Source: Citrobacter tructae
GTDB lineage: Bacteria > Pseudomonadota > Gammaproteobacteria > Enterobacterales > Enterobacteriaceae
Length of the DNA stretch: 64,000 bases
Assembly (NCBI RefSeq): GCF_004684345.1
Contig: NZ_CP038469.1
Location: 2,542,001 to 2,606,000 of the forward strand
Direction: 5' to 3'
The translations under genes were made by a program, and so were the position numbers. Every line of letters starts with the position of its first letter. Positions within the stretch are counted from its first letter, which is position 1. The notes under the pieces were generated by a model, which worked only from the letters and a program-made list of their open reading frames with translations, did not search any database and was not told the DNA's origin. Positions 54,750 through 62,488 of the stretch are shown here, in pieces.

Positions 54750-55840
54750 TGTCGAAGAATTATCATGTTGCTGTTTTGCCGGGTGACGGTATTGGCCCGG
54801 AAGTGATGGCGCAGGCCCTGAAAGTACTGGACGCAATTCGTACCCGTTTCGCTATGCGCATTACCACCAGCCACTATGACGTGGGCGGAATCGCCATCGA
54901 CAACCACGGACAACCGCTGCCGCCTGCAACGGTTGAAGGTTGTGAACAGGCCGATGCGATTTTGTTTGGCTCCGTGGGCGGCCCGAAATGGGAAAATTTG
55001 CCGCCAAACCAGCAACCTGAACGTGGTGCACTGCTTCCATTACGTAAGCACTTCAAATTATTCAGCAACCTGCGTCCGGCTAAGCTGTATCAGGGACTGG
55101 AAGCATTTTGCCCTCTGCGTGCCGATATTGCCGCCAACGGTTTCGACATCCTGTGCGTGCGCGAACTGACGGGCGGTATCTATTTCGGTCAGCCAAAAGG
55201 CCGCGAAGGTAGCGGCCAACATGAAAAAGCCTTTGATACCGAGGTCTATCATCGTTTCGAGATCGAACGTATTGCACGCATTGCGTTTGAGTCAGCACGC
55301 CAACGCCGCTGCAAAGTCACTTCGGTTGATAAAGCAAACGTGCTGCAAACCTCTATTCTGTGGCGCGAAATCGTCAATGAAATTGCCAATGAATACCCGG
55401 ACGTTGTCCTGACGCATATGTACATCGACAACGCGACCATGCAGTTGATTAAAGATCCGTCTCAGTTTGACGTGCTGCTGTGCTCCAACCTGTTTGGCGA
55501 CATCCTGTCTGATGAATGCGCGATGATCACCGGCTCCATGGGCATGCTGCCGTCTGCCAGCCTGAATGAGCAGGACTTCGGCCTGTACGAGCCAGCCGGT
55601 GGTTCGGCACCGGATATCGCCGGGAAAAACATTGCCAACCCGATTGCCCAAATTTTGTCGCTGGCACTGTTGCTGCGCTACAGCCTGGATGCTAATAACG
55701 CTGCCACCGCCATTGAAAGCGCCGTCAACCGCGCATTAGCAGAAGGTATTCGCACCGGTGATTTAGCCCGTGGCGCCGCCGCAGTCAGTACCGATGAGAT
55801 GGGCGATATCATTGCTCGTTACGTCGCAGAAGGGGTGTAA
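54749..55840 (+). CDS. leuB: 3-isopropylmalate dehydrogenase LeuB
   Basis: NAD-dependent oxidative decarboxylation; 363 residues. N-terminal AVLPGDGIGPEVM, RELTGGIYFG, the TSVDKANVL and the metal-binding NLFGDILSDECAMITGS. The ATG at 54749 overlaps the leuA stop; a GTG one codon earlier is not used. Confidence 0.98.
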   Translation: MSKNYHVAVLPGDGIGPEVMAQALKVLDAIRTRFAMRITTSHYDVGGIAIDNHGQPLPPATVEGCEQADAILFGSVGGPKWENLPPNQQPERGALLPLRKHFKLFSNLRPAKLYQGLEAFCPLRADIAANGFDILCVRELTGGIYFGQPKGREGSGQHEKAFDTEVYHRFEIERIARIAFESARQRRCKVTSVDKANVLQTSILWREIVNEIANEYPDVVLTHMYIDNATMQLIKDPSQFDVLLCSNLFGDILSDECAMITGSMGMLPSASLNEQDFGLYEPAGGSAPDIAGKNIANPIAQILSLALLLRYSLDANNAATAIESAVNRALAEGIRTGDLARGAAAVSTDEMGDIIARYVAEGV

Positions 55841-55842
55841 TC

Positions 55843-57243
55843 ATGGCTAAAACGTTATATGAAAAATTGTTCGATGCGCACGTGGTCTTTGAAGCGCAGA
55901 ACGAAACTCCGCTGCTGTATATCGACCGTCATCTGGTACATGAAGTGACCTCGCCGCAAGCATTTGATGGCCTGCGGGCGCACAAGCGTCCAGTACGCCA
56001 GCCGGGTAAAACCTTCGCCACCATGGATCATAACGTCTCGACGCAAACCAAAGACATTAACGCTTCAGGCGAAATGGCGCGTATCCAGATGCAGGAACTG
56101 ATCAAAAACTGCAATGAGTTCGGCGTCGAACTGTACGATCTGAACCACCCTTTTCAGGGTATCGTCCACGTGATGGGACCCGAACAGGGCGTGACCTTAC
56201 CGGGTATGACCATCGTCTGCGGTGACTCCCACACCGCCACGCACGGCGCGTTTGGTGCGCTGGCGTTTGGAATAGGGACGTCCGAAGTCGAACACGTGCT
56301 GGCTACGCAAACCCTGAAACAGGGGCGCGCAAAAACCATGAAGATCGAAGTCAATGGCACTGCCGCGCCGGGGATTACCGCCAAAGATATCGTGCTGGCG
56401 ATTATCGGTAAAACCGGTAGCGCAGGCGGTACTGGTCACGTGGTTGAGTTTTGTGGCGACGCCATCCGTGCGCTGAGCATGGAAGGTCGTATGACCCTGT
56501 GCAATATGGCGATCGAAATGGGGGCCAAAGCGGGCCTGGTTGCGCCGGATGAAACCACCTTTAACTATGTGCAAGGGCGCTTGCATGCACCAAAAGGTCA
56601 GGATTTTTCTGATGCCGTCGCATACTGGAAAACGCTGAAAACCGACGACGATGCGACGTTTGATACCGTCGTTACCCTGCAGGCAGAGGAGATCGCACCG
56701 CAGGTCACCTGGGGTACGAACCCCGGTCAGGTGATCTCAGTGAACGATAACATTCCCGATCCGGCATCTTTTTCCGATCCGGTAGAACGCGCGTCGGCGG
56801 AAAAAGCGCTGGCCTATATGGGGCTGAAGCCGGGCATTCCGTTGACGGAAGTGGCTATCGATAAAGTGTTTATCGGCTCCTGCACCAACTCCCGTATTGA
56901 AGATTTACGCGCCGCCGCTGAAATCGCCAAAGGGCGCAAAGTCGCTCCTGGCGTGCAGGCGCTGGTAGTGCCGGGTTCTGGTCCGGTCAAAGCACAGGCA
57001 GAAGCGGAAGGTCTGGATAAGATTTTCATTGAAGCCGGTTTTGAATGGCGTTTACCGGGCTGTTCCATGTGCCTGGCGATGAACAACGATCGTCTGAATC
57101 CGGGTGAGCGCTGTGCTTCCACCAGCAACCGTAACTTTGAAGGTCGTCAGGGCCGCGGTGGACGTACGCACTTAGTCAGCCCGGCAATGGCCGCCGCTGC
57201 CGCCGTCACCGGCCATTTTGCCGACATTCGCAGCATCAAATAA
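55843..57243 (+). CDS. leuC: Isopropylmalate isomerase large subunit LeuC
   Basis: Aconitase-like [4Fe-4S] subunit, 466 residues. Cluster cysteines at 347 (GSCTNSR), 407 and 410 (GCSMC). Works with LeuD. Two bases after leuB. Confidence 0.98.
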   Translation: MAKTLYEKLFDAHVVFEAQNETPLLYIDRHLVHEVTSPQAFDGLRAHKRPVRQPGKTFATMDHNVSTQTKDINASGEMARIQMQELIKNCNEFGVELYDLNHPFQGIVHVMGPEQGVTLPGMTIVCGDSHTATHGAFGALAFGIGTSEVEHVLATQTLKQGRAKTMKIEVNGTAAPGITAKDIVLAIIGKTGSAGGTGHVVEFCGDAIRALSMEGRMTLCNMAIEMGAKAGLVAPDETTFNYVQGRLHAPKGQDFSDAVAYWKTLKTDDDATFDTVVTLQAEEIAPQVTWGTNPGQVISVNDNIPDPASFSDPVERASAEKALAYMGLKPGIPLTEVAIDKVFIGSCTNSRIEDLRAAAEIAKGRKVAPGVQALVVPGSGPVKAQAEAEGLDKIFIEAGFEWRLPGCSMCLAMNNDRLNPGERCASTSNRNFEGRQGRGGRTHLVSPAMAAAAAVTGHFADIRSIK

Positions 57244-57253
57244 GGAAACTACC

Positions 57254-57859
57254 ATGGCAGAGAAATTTACCCAGCATATCGGCCTGGTTGTCCCACTGGA
57301 TGCCGCCAACGTCGATACTGATGCAATTATTCCCAAACAGTTTTTGCAGAAGGTAACGCGCACCGGTTTTGGTGCACACCTGTTTAATGACTGGCGTTTC
57401 CTCGACGAAAAGGGTCAGCAGCCTAACCCGGAGTTCGTGCTGAACTTCCCGGAATATAAAGGGGCGTCAATCCTGCTGGCACGAGAAAACTTTGGCTGCG
57501 GCTCCTCACGCGAACATGCGCCCTGGGCGCTGACCGATTACGGCTTTAAAGTAGTGATAGCACCAAGCTTCGCCGACATCTTCTACGGCAACAGTTTTAA
57601 TAACCAACTGCTGCCAGTGAAATTACGCGACGAAGAGGTAGATGAACTGTTCACTCTGGTGCAGGCAAATCCGGGTATTCAGTTCGAAGTGGATCTGGAG
57701 GCGCAAGAAGTCAGAGCCGAAGGCAAGACCTACCGCTTTGTTATCGACGCATTTCGCCGTCACTGTATGCTGAACGGTCTCGACAGCATCGGGCTGACGC
57801 TGCAGCATGAAGCGGCTATTACCGAGTACGAAGACAAACAGCCAGCATTTATGCGCTGA
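57254..57859 (+). CDS. leuD: Isopropylmalate isomerase small subunit LeuD
   Basis: Swivelling subunit of 201 residues, start MAEKFTQHIGLVVPLDA at 57254 after AAGGAAACTACC. Conserved VDTDAIIPKQFL and ENFGCGSSREHAPWAL. Ends the leu operon. Confidence 0.98.
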   Translation: MAEKFTQHIGLVVPLDAANVDTDAIIPKQFLQKVTRTGFGAHLFNDWRFLDEKGQQPNPEFVLNFPEYKGASILLARENFGCGSSREHAPWALTDYGFKVVIAPSFADIFYGNSFNNQLLPVKLRDEEVDELFTLVQANPGIQFEVDLEAQEVRAEGKTYRFVIDAFRRHCMLNGLDSIGLTLQHEAAITEYEDKQPAFMR

Positions 57860-57868
57860 TTTCAGGAT

Positions 57869-57893
57869 GCCGGATGCGCTTCGCGTTTCCGGC
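57869..57893. repeat. REP-like hairpin between leuD and setA
   Basis: GCCGG/CCGGC arms (57869-57873 with 57889-57893) with a GC-rich interior resembling a partial REP unit, between convergent genes. May double as a terminator. Confidence 0.55.
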
Positions 57894-57900
57894 TCTCTCG

Positions 57901-59079
57901 TTAAACATCCTTCACCCGCCCGGTCATCACCAGTGTGACGACAGAAATTCCCGCAATCACCCAGTAGACGGCAAAATGCCCGTAACTTTGCGCCACCGCC
58001 CCCTGAATGACCCCTGCCAAAATCACGCCCGTAGAGATACTGTTAGTAAATAATGTGGTGGCCGAACCCGCCCTACCGGGCATCAGATCCTGAAACCACA
58101 GCATACCTATTCCGGCAATAATGCCGATGAATACCGCGTTAAACAGTTGCAGAACCAGCAGCGCCGTGTGGCTGTGGAAGAAGATCAACCCAAGGTAAAA
58201 CATCACGCCTGCCGCCACGGCGACGATCATCATCCGCCGTTTGCCAAAGCGCTTCACGTAGTAGCCCGCCAGAATCATCGCCGGAATTTCCAACCCGGCA
58301 GCGGTACCCATCAGTATCCCGGCAAGTTTGTCCGGTAGCCCCAGTTCGAGGCTAATCCACAGCGGCATATCGATAATATACATGGTGTTGCAGGTCCACA
58401 TCAGCGTGGAGGCAATAAATAACATGCGCACGTTTTTGTCCTGCCAGCCGCCGGTCTGTTCAAGCGGTACATCAACGGGCTGTTCGACCCGCGCCACCGA
58501 CGGCAGTATCAGCGCGATCAGCACCAGGCTAATAGCAAAAATCCCGGCAGCAATAGAAAACATCATCGTGAAGCCGTAATTTAACGCCAGCATAAAGGCC
58601 AGCGGCGGCCCGATCACCCATGCCAGCGAAAGCTGCGCACGCATCACCGAGCTGAACATCACCACTTCGCGCGCCGAGTTATCGGCATACTCACGCGCCA
58701 GCGCAAACAACTGCGGCATGGCGGTATTTGCCAGCGAAGCAAGCAGCACACCGCAAGTAATCAGCGTTAAATAGTGGCGGTTAAAGGCAAACAGCAGCGC
58801 GTTGCCAATTGCCATCAGACAGCAGAACATGATCAGCTTGCGCCGATCGCCCCGGCTGTCAGAGCGTTTCGCGAGACCAAGACTGACCACGATCCCGGCA
58901 ATTGCATTGACGGTGTAAAACAGCCCGACCCAAAACGGTTGCGCTCCCACTTCACGGCTCAGAAACAGGCTCAGCGTGGGCGCCTGTAACGCGCCCGCCA
59001 CGCCCATCATAAAGGCGACCAGCATAAATGCCGCATATACGCCGTTGAGGCGCCGTCCCATGGTCATAATCCAGAGCAT
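57901..59079 (-). CDS. setA: Sugar efflux transporter SetA
   Basis: Major facilitator exporter of glucosides and lactose, 392 residues with about 12 membrane segments. Start MLWIMTMGRRLNGVYAAF corresponds to E. coli. It lies 29 bases after the sgrS terminator, and in E. coli part of its transcription reads through from the sgrS promoter, linking it to glucose-phosphate stress. Confidence 0.97.
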   Translation of the reverse strand: MLWIMTMGRRLNGVYAAFMLVAFMMGVAGALQAPTLSLFLSREVGAQPFWVGLFYTVNAIAGIVVSLGLAKRSDSRGDRRKLIMFCCLMAIGNALLFAFNRHYLTLITCGVLLASLANTAMPQLFALAREYADNSAREVVMFSSVMRAQLSLAWVIGPPLAFMLALNYGFTMMFSIAAGIFAISLVLIALILPSVARVEQPVDVPLEQTGGWQDKNVRMLFIASTLMWTCNTMYIIDMPLWISLELGLPDKLAGILMGTAAGLEIPAMILAGYYVKRFGKRRMMIVAVAAGVMFYLGLIFFHSHTALLVLQLFNAVFIGIIAGIGMLWFQDLMPGRAGSATTLFTNSISTGVILAGVIQGAVAQSYGHFAVYWVIAGISVVTLVMTGRVKDV

Positions 59080-59147
59080 ATTTATCCCTATAAGCGCGGC
59101 GGAAACGAAAAAAGCCAGCAGATAATACCTGCTGGCGCGGCGAATTA

Positions 59148-59414
59148 AGGCTGTATCCTGCCATTATACCTGGCATCGACGCTGGGTAAAAAACGCATTA
59201 TCAAGGCGGAGGGCGCAGGGTATAGAAATCTATTCCCAAGCCTGACAACGCGGAGAATGCGTTTTTTACACGCGTCCCGGAGGGCTGGGGCTATTTTTTC
59301 ACATTGCTGTGTTGCTCACACCTTATTTGGTTCACCAAATTTCACTGTTCGCGCCTTGCCATGTGAAAAAATAACCACCAGCGATGCTCAGGGATAATAG
59401 CAGGATACAGCCTG
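59148..59414. mobile_element. 267-bp MITE-like inverted-repeat element inside sgrS
   Basis: Non-coding. Outer terminal inverted repeats: 59148-59185 and 59378-59413, about 37 bases, both beginning AGGCTGTATCCTGC when read inward, with few mismatches. Inside are two further long hairpins: GTAAAAAACGCATT at 59186-59199 with its perfect complement at 59256-59269, and TATTTTTTCACAT at 59292-59304 with its complement at 59361-59373, the latter enclosing ATTTGG-TTCA-CCAAAT (59325-59340). TA dinucleotides lie next to both ends (59146-59147 and 59415-59416), compatible with a TA target duplication, though the ends are offset by one base. No transposase is encoded, so it would need to move in trans. 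I do not recognise it as REP, ERIC or BOX. Confidence 0.75.
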
Positions 59415-59461
59415 TACCAATACTCAGTCACACATGATGTCTGCAATTCCCAATTCAGAGG

Positions 59462-59584
59462 TCAGTCTCTCAGCTCCCACTGCATCAGTTCTTCGAGCAT
59501 CTTTAAGCGCTGCGGCGCGCTCAGGCAAGCCAACCAGGACAATCGTTCTGTCGCGGTAAAGTATTTCAACCAGAACTGACGCAT
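59462..59584 (-). CDS. sgrT: SgrT, small protein encoded within SgrS
   Basis: Open frame of 40 residues, MRQFWLKYFTATERLSWLAC at its start and QWELRD at its end, preceded by AAGGGG. SgrT blocks glucose uptake by PtsG. Length and N-terminus match the family (about 40-43). It lies upstream of the seed and is untouched by the inserted element. Confidence 0.92.
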   Translation of the reverse strand: MRQFWLKYFTATERLSWLACLSAPQRLKMLEELMQWELRD

Positions 59585-59616
59585 AGATGACCCCTTCGTT
59601 GTCTCATCGCTTCATC

Positions 59617-59683
59617 GGAATCTATTATTGGCTTAATATGGGGATAATAAAATTGCTGAGTTTTGTTCAGGAGTTCCCCTTTT
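59617..59683. promoter_or_regulatory. sgrR-sgrS divergent promoter region
   Basis: Short AT-rich gap between the divergent sgrS start and sgrR. On the sgrS side TAATAG lies at about -10 with a poor -35, as expected for a promoter that needs SgrR. The ribosome site of sgrR (CAGGAG) is at its right end. Confidence 0.55.
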
Positions 59684-61339
59684 ATGTCTTCAGGTCGTTT
59701 GCAACAACAGTTCATCCGCCTGTGGCAATGCTGCGACGGTAAAACGCAGGACACCACGCTGAACGAGCTGGCGGAGCTGCTCAGTTGCTCCCGCCGCCAT
59801 ATGCGCACTCTGCTCAATACTATGCAGGAACGCGGCTGGCTAACGTGGGAGGCCGAAGTCGGTCGCGGCAAACGCTCACGTCTGACCTTTCTCTATACCG
59901 GGCTAGCGCTCCAGCAGCAGCGAGCAGAAGACCTGCTGGAACAGGATCGCATTGATCAACTGGTGCAACTGGTTGGCGACAAAACGGCCGTACGGCAAAT
60001 GCTGGTTTCTCATCTGGGCCGCAGTTTTCGTCAGGGCAGGCACATCATGCGCGTCCTCTATTATCGCCCCATGCACAACCTGCTCCCCGGCTCGGCACTG
60101 CGCCGTTCCGAAACACACATTGCCCGGCAAATCTTCAGCGCTTTAATCCGTGTAAATGAGGAAAATGGGGAACTGGAAGCCGACATTGCGCATCACTGGC
60201 AACAAATTTCCCCTTTGCACTGGCGATTCTTCCTGCGCCCAGGGATCCATTTTCATCATGGCCGCGAACTGGAGATGGAGGATGTCATCACCTCACTGAT
60301 GCGTATCAACAGCCTGCCGCTGTACTCGCACATTACGCACATCGCCTCTCCCACGGCCTGGACGCTGGACATCCACCTGGCCCAACCGGATCGCTGGTTA
60401 CCCTGGTTACTCGGGCAAGTGCCCGCCATGATCCTGCCGCGCGAATGGGAAACGCTGAATAATTTTTCCAGCCACCCGATCGGCACCGGCCCGTATGCGG
60501 TCACCCGCAATACGAGTAACCAGCTAAAAATTCACGCCTTTGATGATTATTTTGGCTACCGGGCGCTGATCGACGAAGTGAATGTGTGGGTATTACCCGA
60601 CATCGCCGAGGAGCCTGGCGGCGGATTAACGCTCAAAGGACCTACGGAAGATGAAAAGGCAATCGAAAGCCGTCTGGAAGAAGGTTGCTACTACATGCTG
60701 TTTGATTCCCGATCCCAGCGCGGGGCAAATAAGGAGGTGCGCGAATGGATAAGCCGCATTCTCTCACCGACGAATTTAATCTGCCACGCCGATGAACAGT
60801 ACCAGCGACTGTGGTTTCCCGCCTATGGATTACTGCCTCGCTGGCATCATGCCAAACCCGGTCATGGTGAAAAACCAGCCGGGCTGGAAACGCTGACGAT
60901 CACCTACTACCGCGATCACATCGAACACCGGATTATCGCGCAGATCATGAAAACGTTGCTGGCGGAGCATCAGGTACAGTTGAATATTCAGGAGATCGAC
61001 TACGATCAATGGCACGCAGGCGAGACCGTCAGCGATATCTGGCTCAACAGCGCCAACTTTACCTTGCCGCTGGACTTCTCACTGTTCGCACATTTATGCG
61101 AAGTCCCGCTGCTACAAAACTGTATTTCTCTGGACTGGGAAAGCGATGCCGCCCGCTGGCGAACCGGCGAAATGAGCCTTGCGGCATGGTGCCAGCAACT
61201 GCTTGCCAGTAAAGCGATTGTGCCGCTGATCCATCACTGGTTGATCATTCAAGGGCAGCGCAGTATGCGCGGGCTACGGATGAATACCCTCGGCTGGTTT
61301 GATTTTAAATCGGCCTGGTTTGCGCCGCCGGATCCTTAA
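59684..61339 (+). CDS. sgrR: SgrR, activator of sgrS
   Basis: Transcription factor of 551 residues: N-terminal winged-helix region (SSGRLQQQFIRLWQCCDG..., with LAELLSCSRRHMRTLLNTM at about 34-52) and a C-terminal solute-binding-like domain (about 160-551) thought to sense sugar phosphates or a related signal. Start at 59684 matches E. coli; upstream in-frame codons lie in the promoter. Divergent from sgrS. Confidence 0.97.
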   Translation: MSSGRLQQQFIRLWQCCDGKTQDTTLNELAELLSCSRRHMRTLLNTMQERGWLTWEAEVGRGKRSRLTFLYTGLALQQQRAEDLLEQDRIDQLVQLVGDKTAVRQMLVSHLGRSFRQGRHIMRVLYYRPMHNLLPGSALRRSETHIARQIFSALIRVNEENGELEADIAHHWQQISPLHWRFFLRPGIHFHHGRELEMEDVITSLMRINSLPLYSHITHIASPTAWTLDIHLAQPDRWLPWLLGQVPAMILPREWETLNNFSSHPIGTGPYAVTRNTSNQLKIHAFDDYFGYRALIDEVNVWVLPDIAEEPGGGLTLKGPTEDEKAIESRLEEGCYYMLFDSRSQRGANKEVREWISRILSPTNLICHADEQYQRLWFPAYGLLPRWHHAKPGHGEKPAGLETLTITYYRDHIEHRIIAQIMKTLLAEHQVQLNIQEIDYDQWHAGETVSDIWLNSANFTLPLDFSLFAHLCEVPLLQNCISLDWESDAARWRTGEMSLAAWCQQLLASKAIVPLIHHWLIIQGQRSMRGLRMNTLGWFDFKSAWFAPPDP

Positions 61340-61373
61340 TTGCTGCCGGGCAACAAAATCATTACACTAACGC

Positions 61374-61500
61374 CGTTCTCAACGGGGTGCTGCGCCGAGT
61401 GCGCGGGCTGAGAAAATACCCGTCGAACCTGATCCGGATAATGCCGGCGAAGGGATTTGAGGCTGCAACTCAAGTCCTTTGCCACCCAACTCTTGAGGTG
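61374..61500 (+). ncRNA. TPP riboswitch (THI-box) of thiBPQ with translational switch
   Basis: The conserved core reads GCTGAGAAAATACCCG and ACCTGATCCGGATAATGCC..GCGAAGGGA. P1 is CTCAA (61378-61382) with TTGAG (61457-61461). A second CTCAA at 61469-61473 can pair either with that same TTGAG or with TTGAG at 61493-61497, which overlaps the thiB ribosome site. With TPP bound, P1 captures the first TTGAG and the ribosome site is closed. No T-run follows, so control is translational. Confidence 0.92.
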
Positions 61501-61504
61501 CAAA

Positions 61505-62488
61505 GTGTTAAAAAAATGTCTTCCCCTGCTGTTGTTGTGCGCAGCGCCTGCCTTCGCTAAACCCGTTCTGACTGTCTATACCTATGATTCATTCGCCGCC
61601 GACTGGGGGCCCGGCCCAACCATCAAAAAAGCCTTTGAAGCCGACTGCAACTGCGAGTTGAAGCTGGTAGCACTGGAAGATGGTGTATCGCTGCTTAACC
61701 GCCTGCGCATGGAAGGAAAAAACAGTAAAGCCGATGTGGTGCTCGGTCTGGACAACAACCTGCTCGATGCGGCGATGCAGACCAAACTGTTCGCCAAAAG
61801 CAATGTGGCGAACGACGCCGTCGTTGTTCCTGGTGGCTGGAAAAACGACACCTTTGTCCCGTTTGATTACGGCTATTTCGCCTTCGTTTATGACAAAAAC
61901 AAGCTGAAAAATCCGCCGAAGAGCCTGAAAGAGCTGGTCGAGAGCGACCAGAAATGGCGCGTGATTTATCAGGATCCGCGCACCAGCACGCCGGGTCTGG
62001 GCCTGCTGCTGTGGATGCAGAAAGTGTACGGCGATAAAGCCCCTGAGGCTTGGCAGAAACTGGCGGCGAAAACCGTCACCGTCACCAAGGGCTGGAGTGA
62101 AGCTTACGGCTTGTTCCTGAAGGGTGAAAGCGATCTGGTGCTGAGCTATACCACTTCCCCGGCCTATCACATCATCGAAGAGAAGAAAGACAACTACGCC
62201 GCCGCCAATTTTAGCGAAGGACACTATTTGCAAGTTGAAGTCGCCGCGCGCACTGCAGCCAGCAAGCAGCCTGAACTGGCGGAAAAATTCCTGACGTTTA
62301 TGGTTTCTCCGGCGTTTCAGAATGCGATTCCAACCGGCAACTGGATGTATCCAGTGACCCAGGTCACGCTTCCCCCAGGCATTGCGCAACTGGAAAAACC
62401 GTCTACCGCGCTGGAATTCACCCCGCAGCAGGTCGCTACTCAACGTCAAACCTGGATTAACGCATGGCAACGCGCCGTCAGCCGTTAA
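61505..62488 (+). CDS. thiB: Thiamine ABC transporter, periplasmic binding protein ThiB (TbpA)
   Basis: Binds thiamine, thiamine phosphate and TPP; 327 residues. GTG start at 61505 preceded by TTGAGGTG, giving MLKKCLPLLLLCAAPAFA, a signal peptide cut before KPVLTVYTYDSF. An in-frame TTG 48 bases upstream lies within the riboswitch and is rejected. It overlaps thiP by 25 bases. Confidence 0.97.
   Translation: MLKKCLPLLLLCAAPAFAKPVLTVYTYDSFAADWGPGPTIKKAFEADCNCELKLVALEDGVSLLNRLRMEGKNSKADVVLGLDNNLLDAAMQTKLFAKSNVANDAVVVPGGWKNDTFVPFDYGYFAFVYDKNKLKNPPKSLKELVESDQKWRVIYQDPRTSTPGLGLLLWMQKVYGDKAPEAWQKLAAKTVTVTKGWSEAYGLFLKGESDLVLSYTTSPAYHIIEEKKDNYAAANFSEGHYLQVEVAARTAASKQPELAEKFLTFMVSPAFQNAIPTGNWMYPVTQVTLPPGIAQLEKPSTALEFTPQQVATQRQTWINAWQRAVSR

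Larger units (their letters stand above)
59108..59616 (-). ncRNA. sgrS: SgrS small RNA gene, interrupted by a 267-bp element
   Basis: Hfq-dependent sRNA induced by glucose-phosphate stress that represses ptsG and other sugar transporter mRNAs. The 5' end is taken at 59616 (GATGAAGC, as in E. coli). The coding part for SgrT follows, then the conserved seed GTGTGACTGAGTATTGGT (59433-59416). In E. coli the terminator stem follows the seed after about a dozen bases. Here the seed abuts a 267-bp inverted-repeat element, and the expected terminator GCCAGCAG/CTGCTGGC with six T (59136-59108) comes only after it. Without the element the RNA would be about 242 nt, close to the 227 nt of E. coli; with it about 509 nt. 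The seed and terminator are each intact. Confidence 0.85.

Noticed and set aside
59148..59414. ERIC or REP/BIME identity for the element in sgrS
   Set aside because: Length, end sequence and internal hairpins do not fit the REP stem or the ERIC consensus as I know them.
61589..62470. 293-residue frame antisense to thiB
   Set aside because: Shadow of thiB, whose sequence is conserved throughout.
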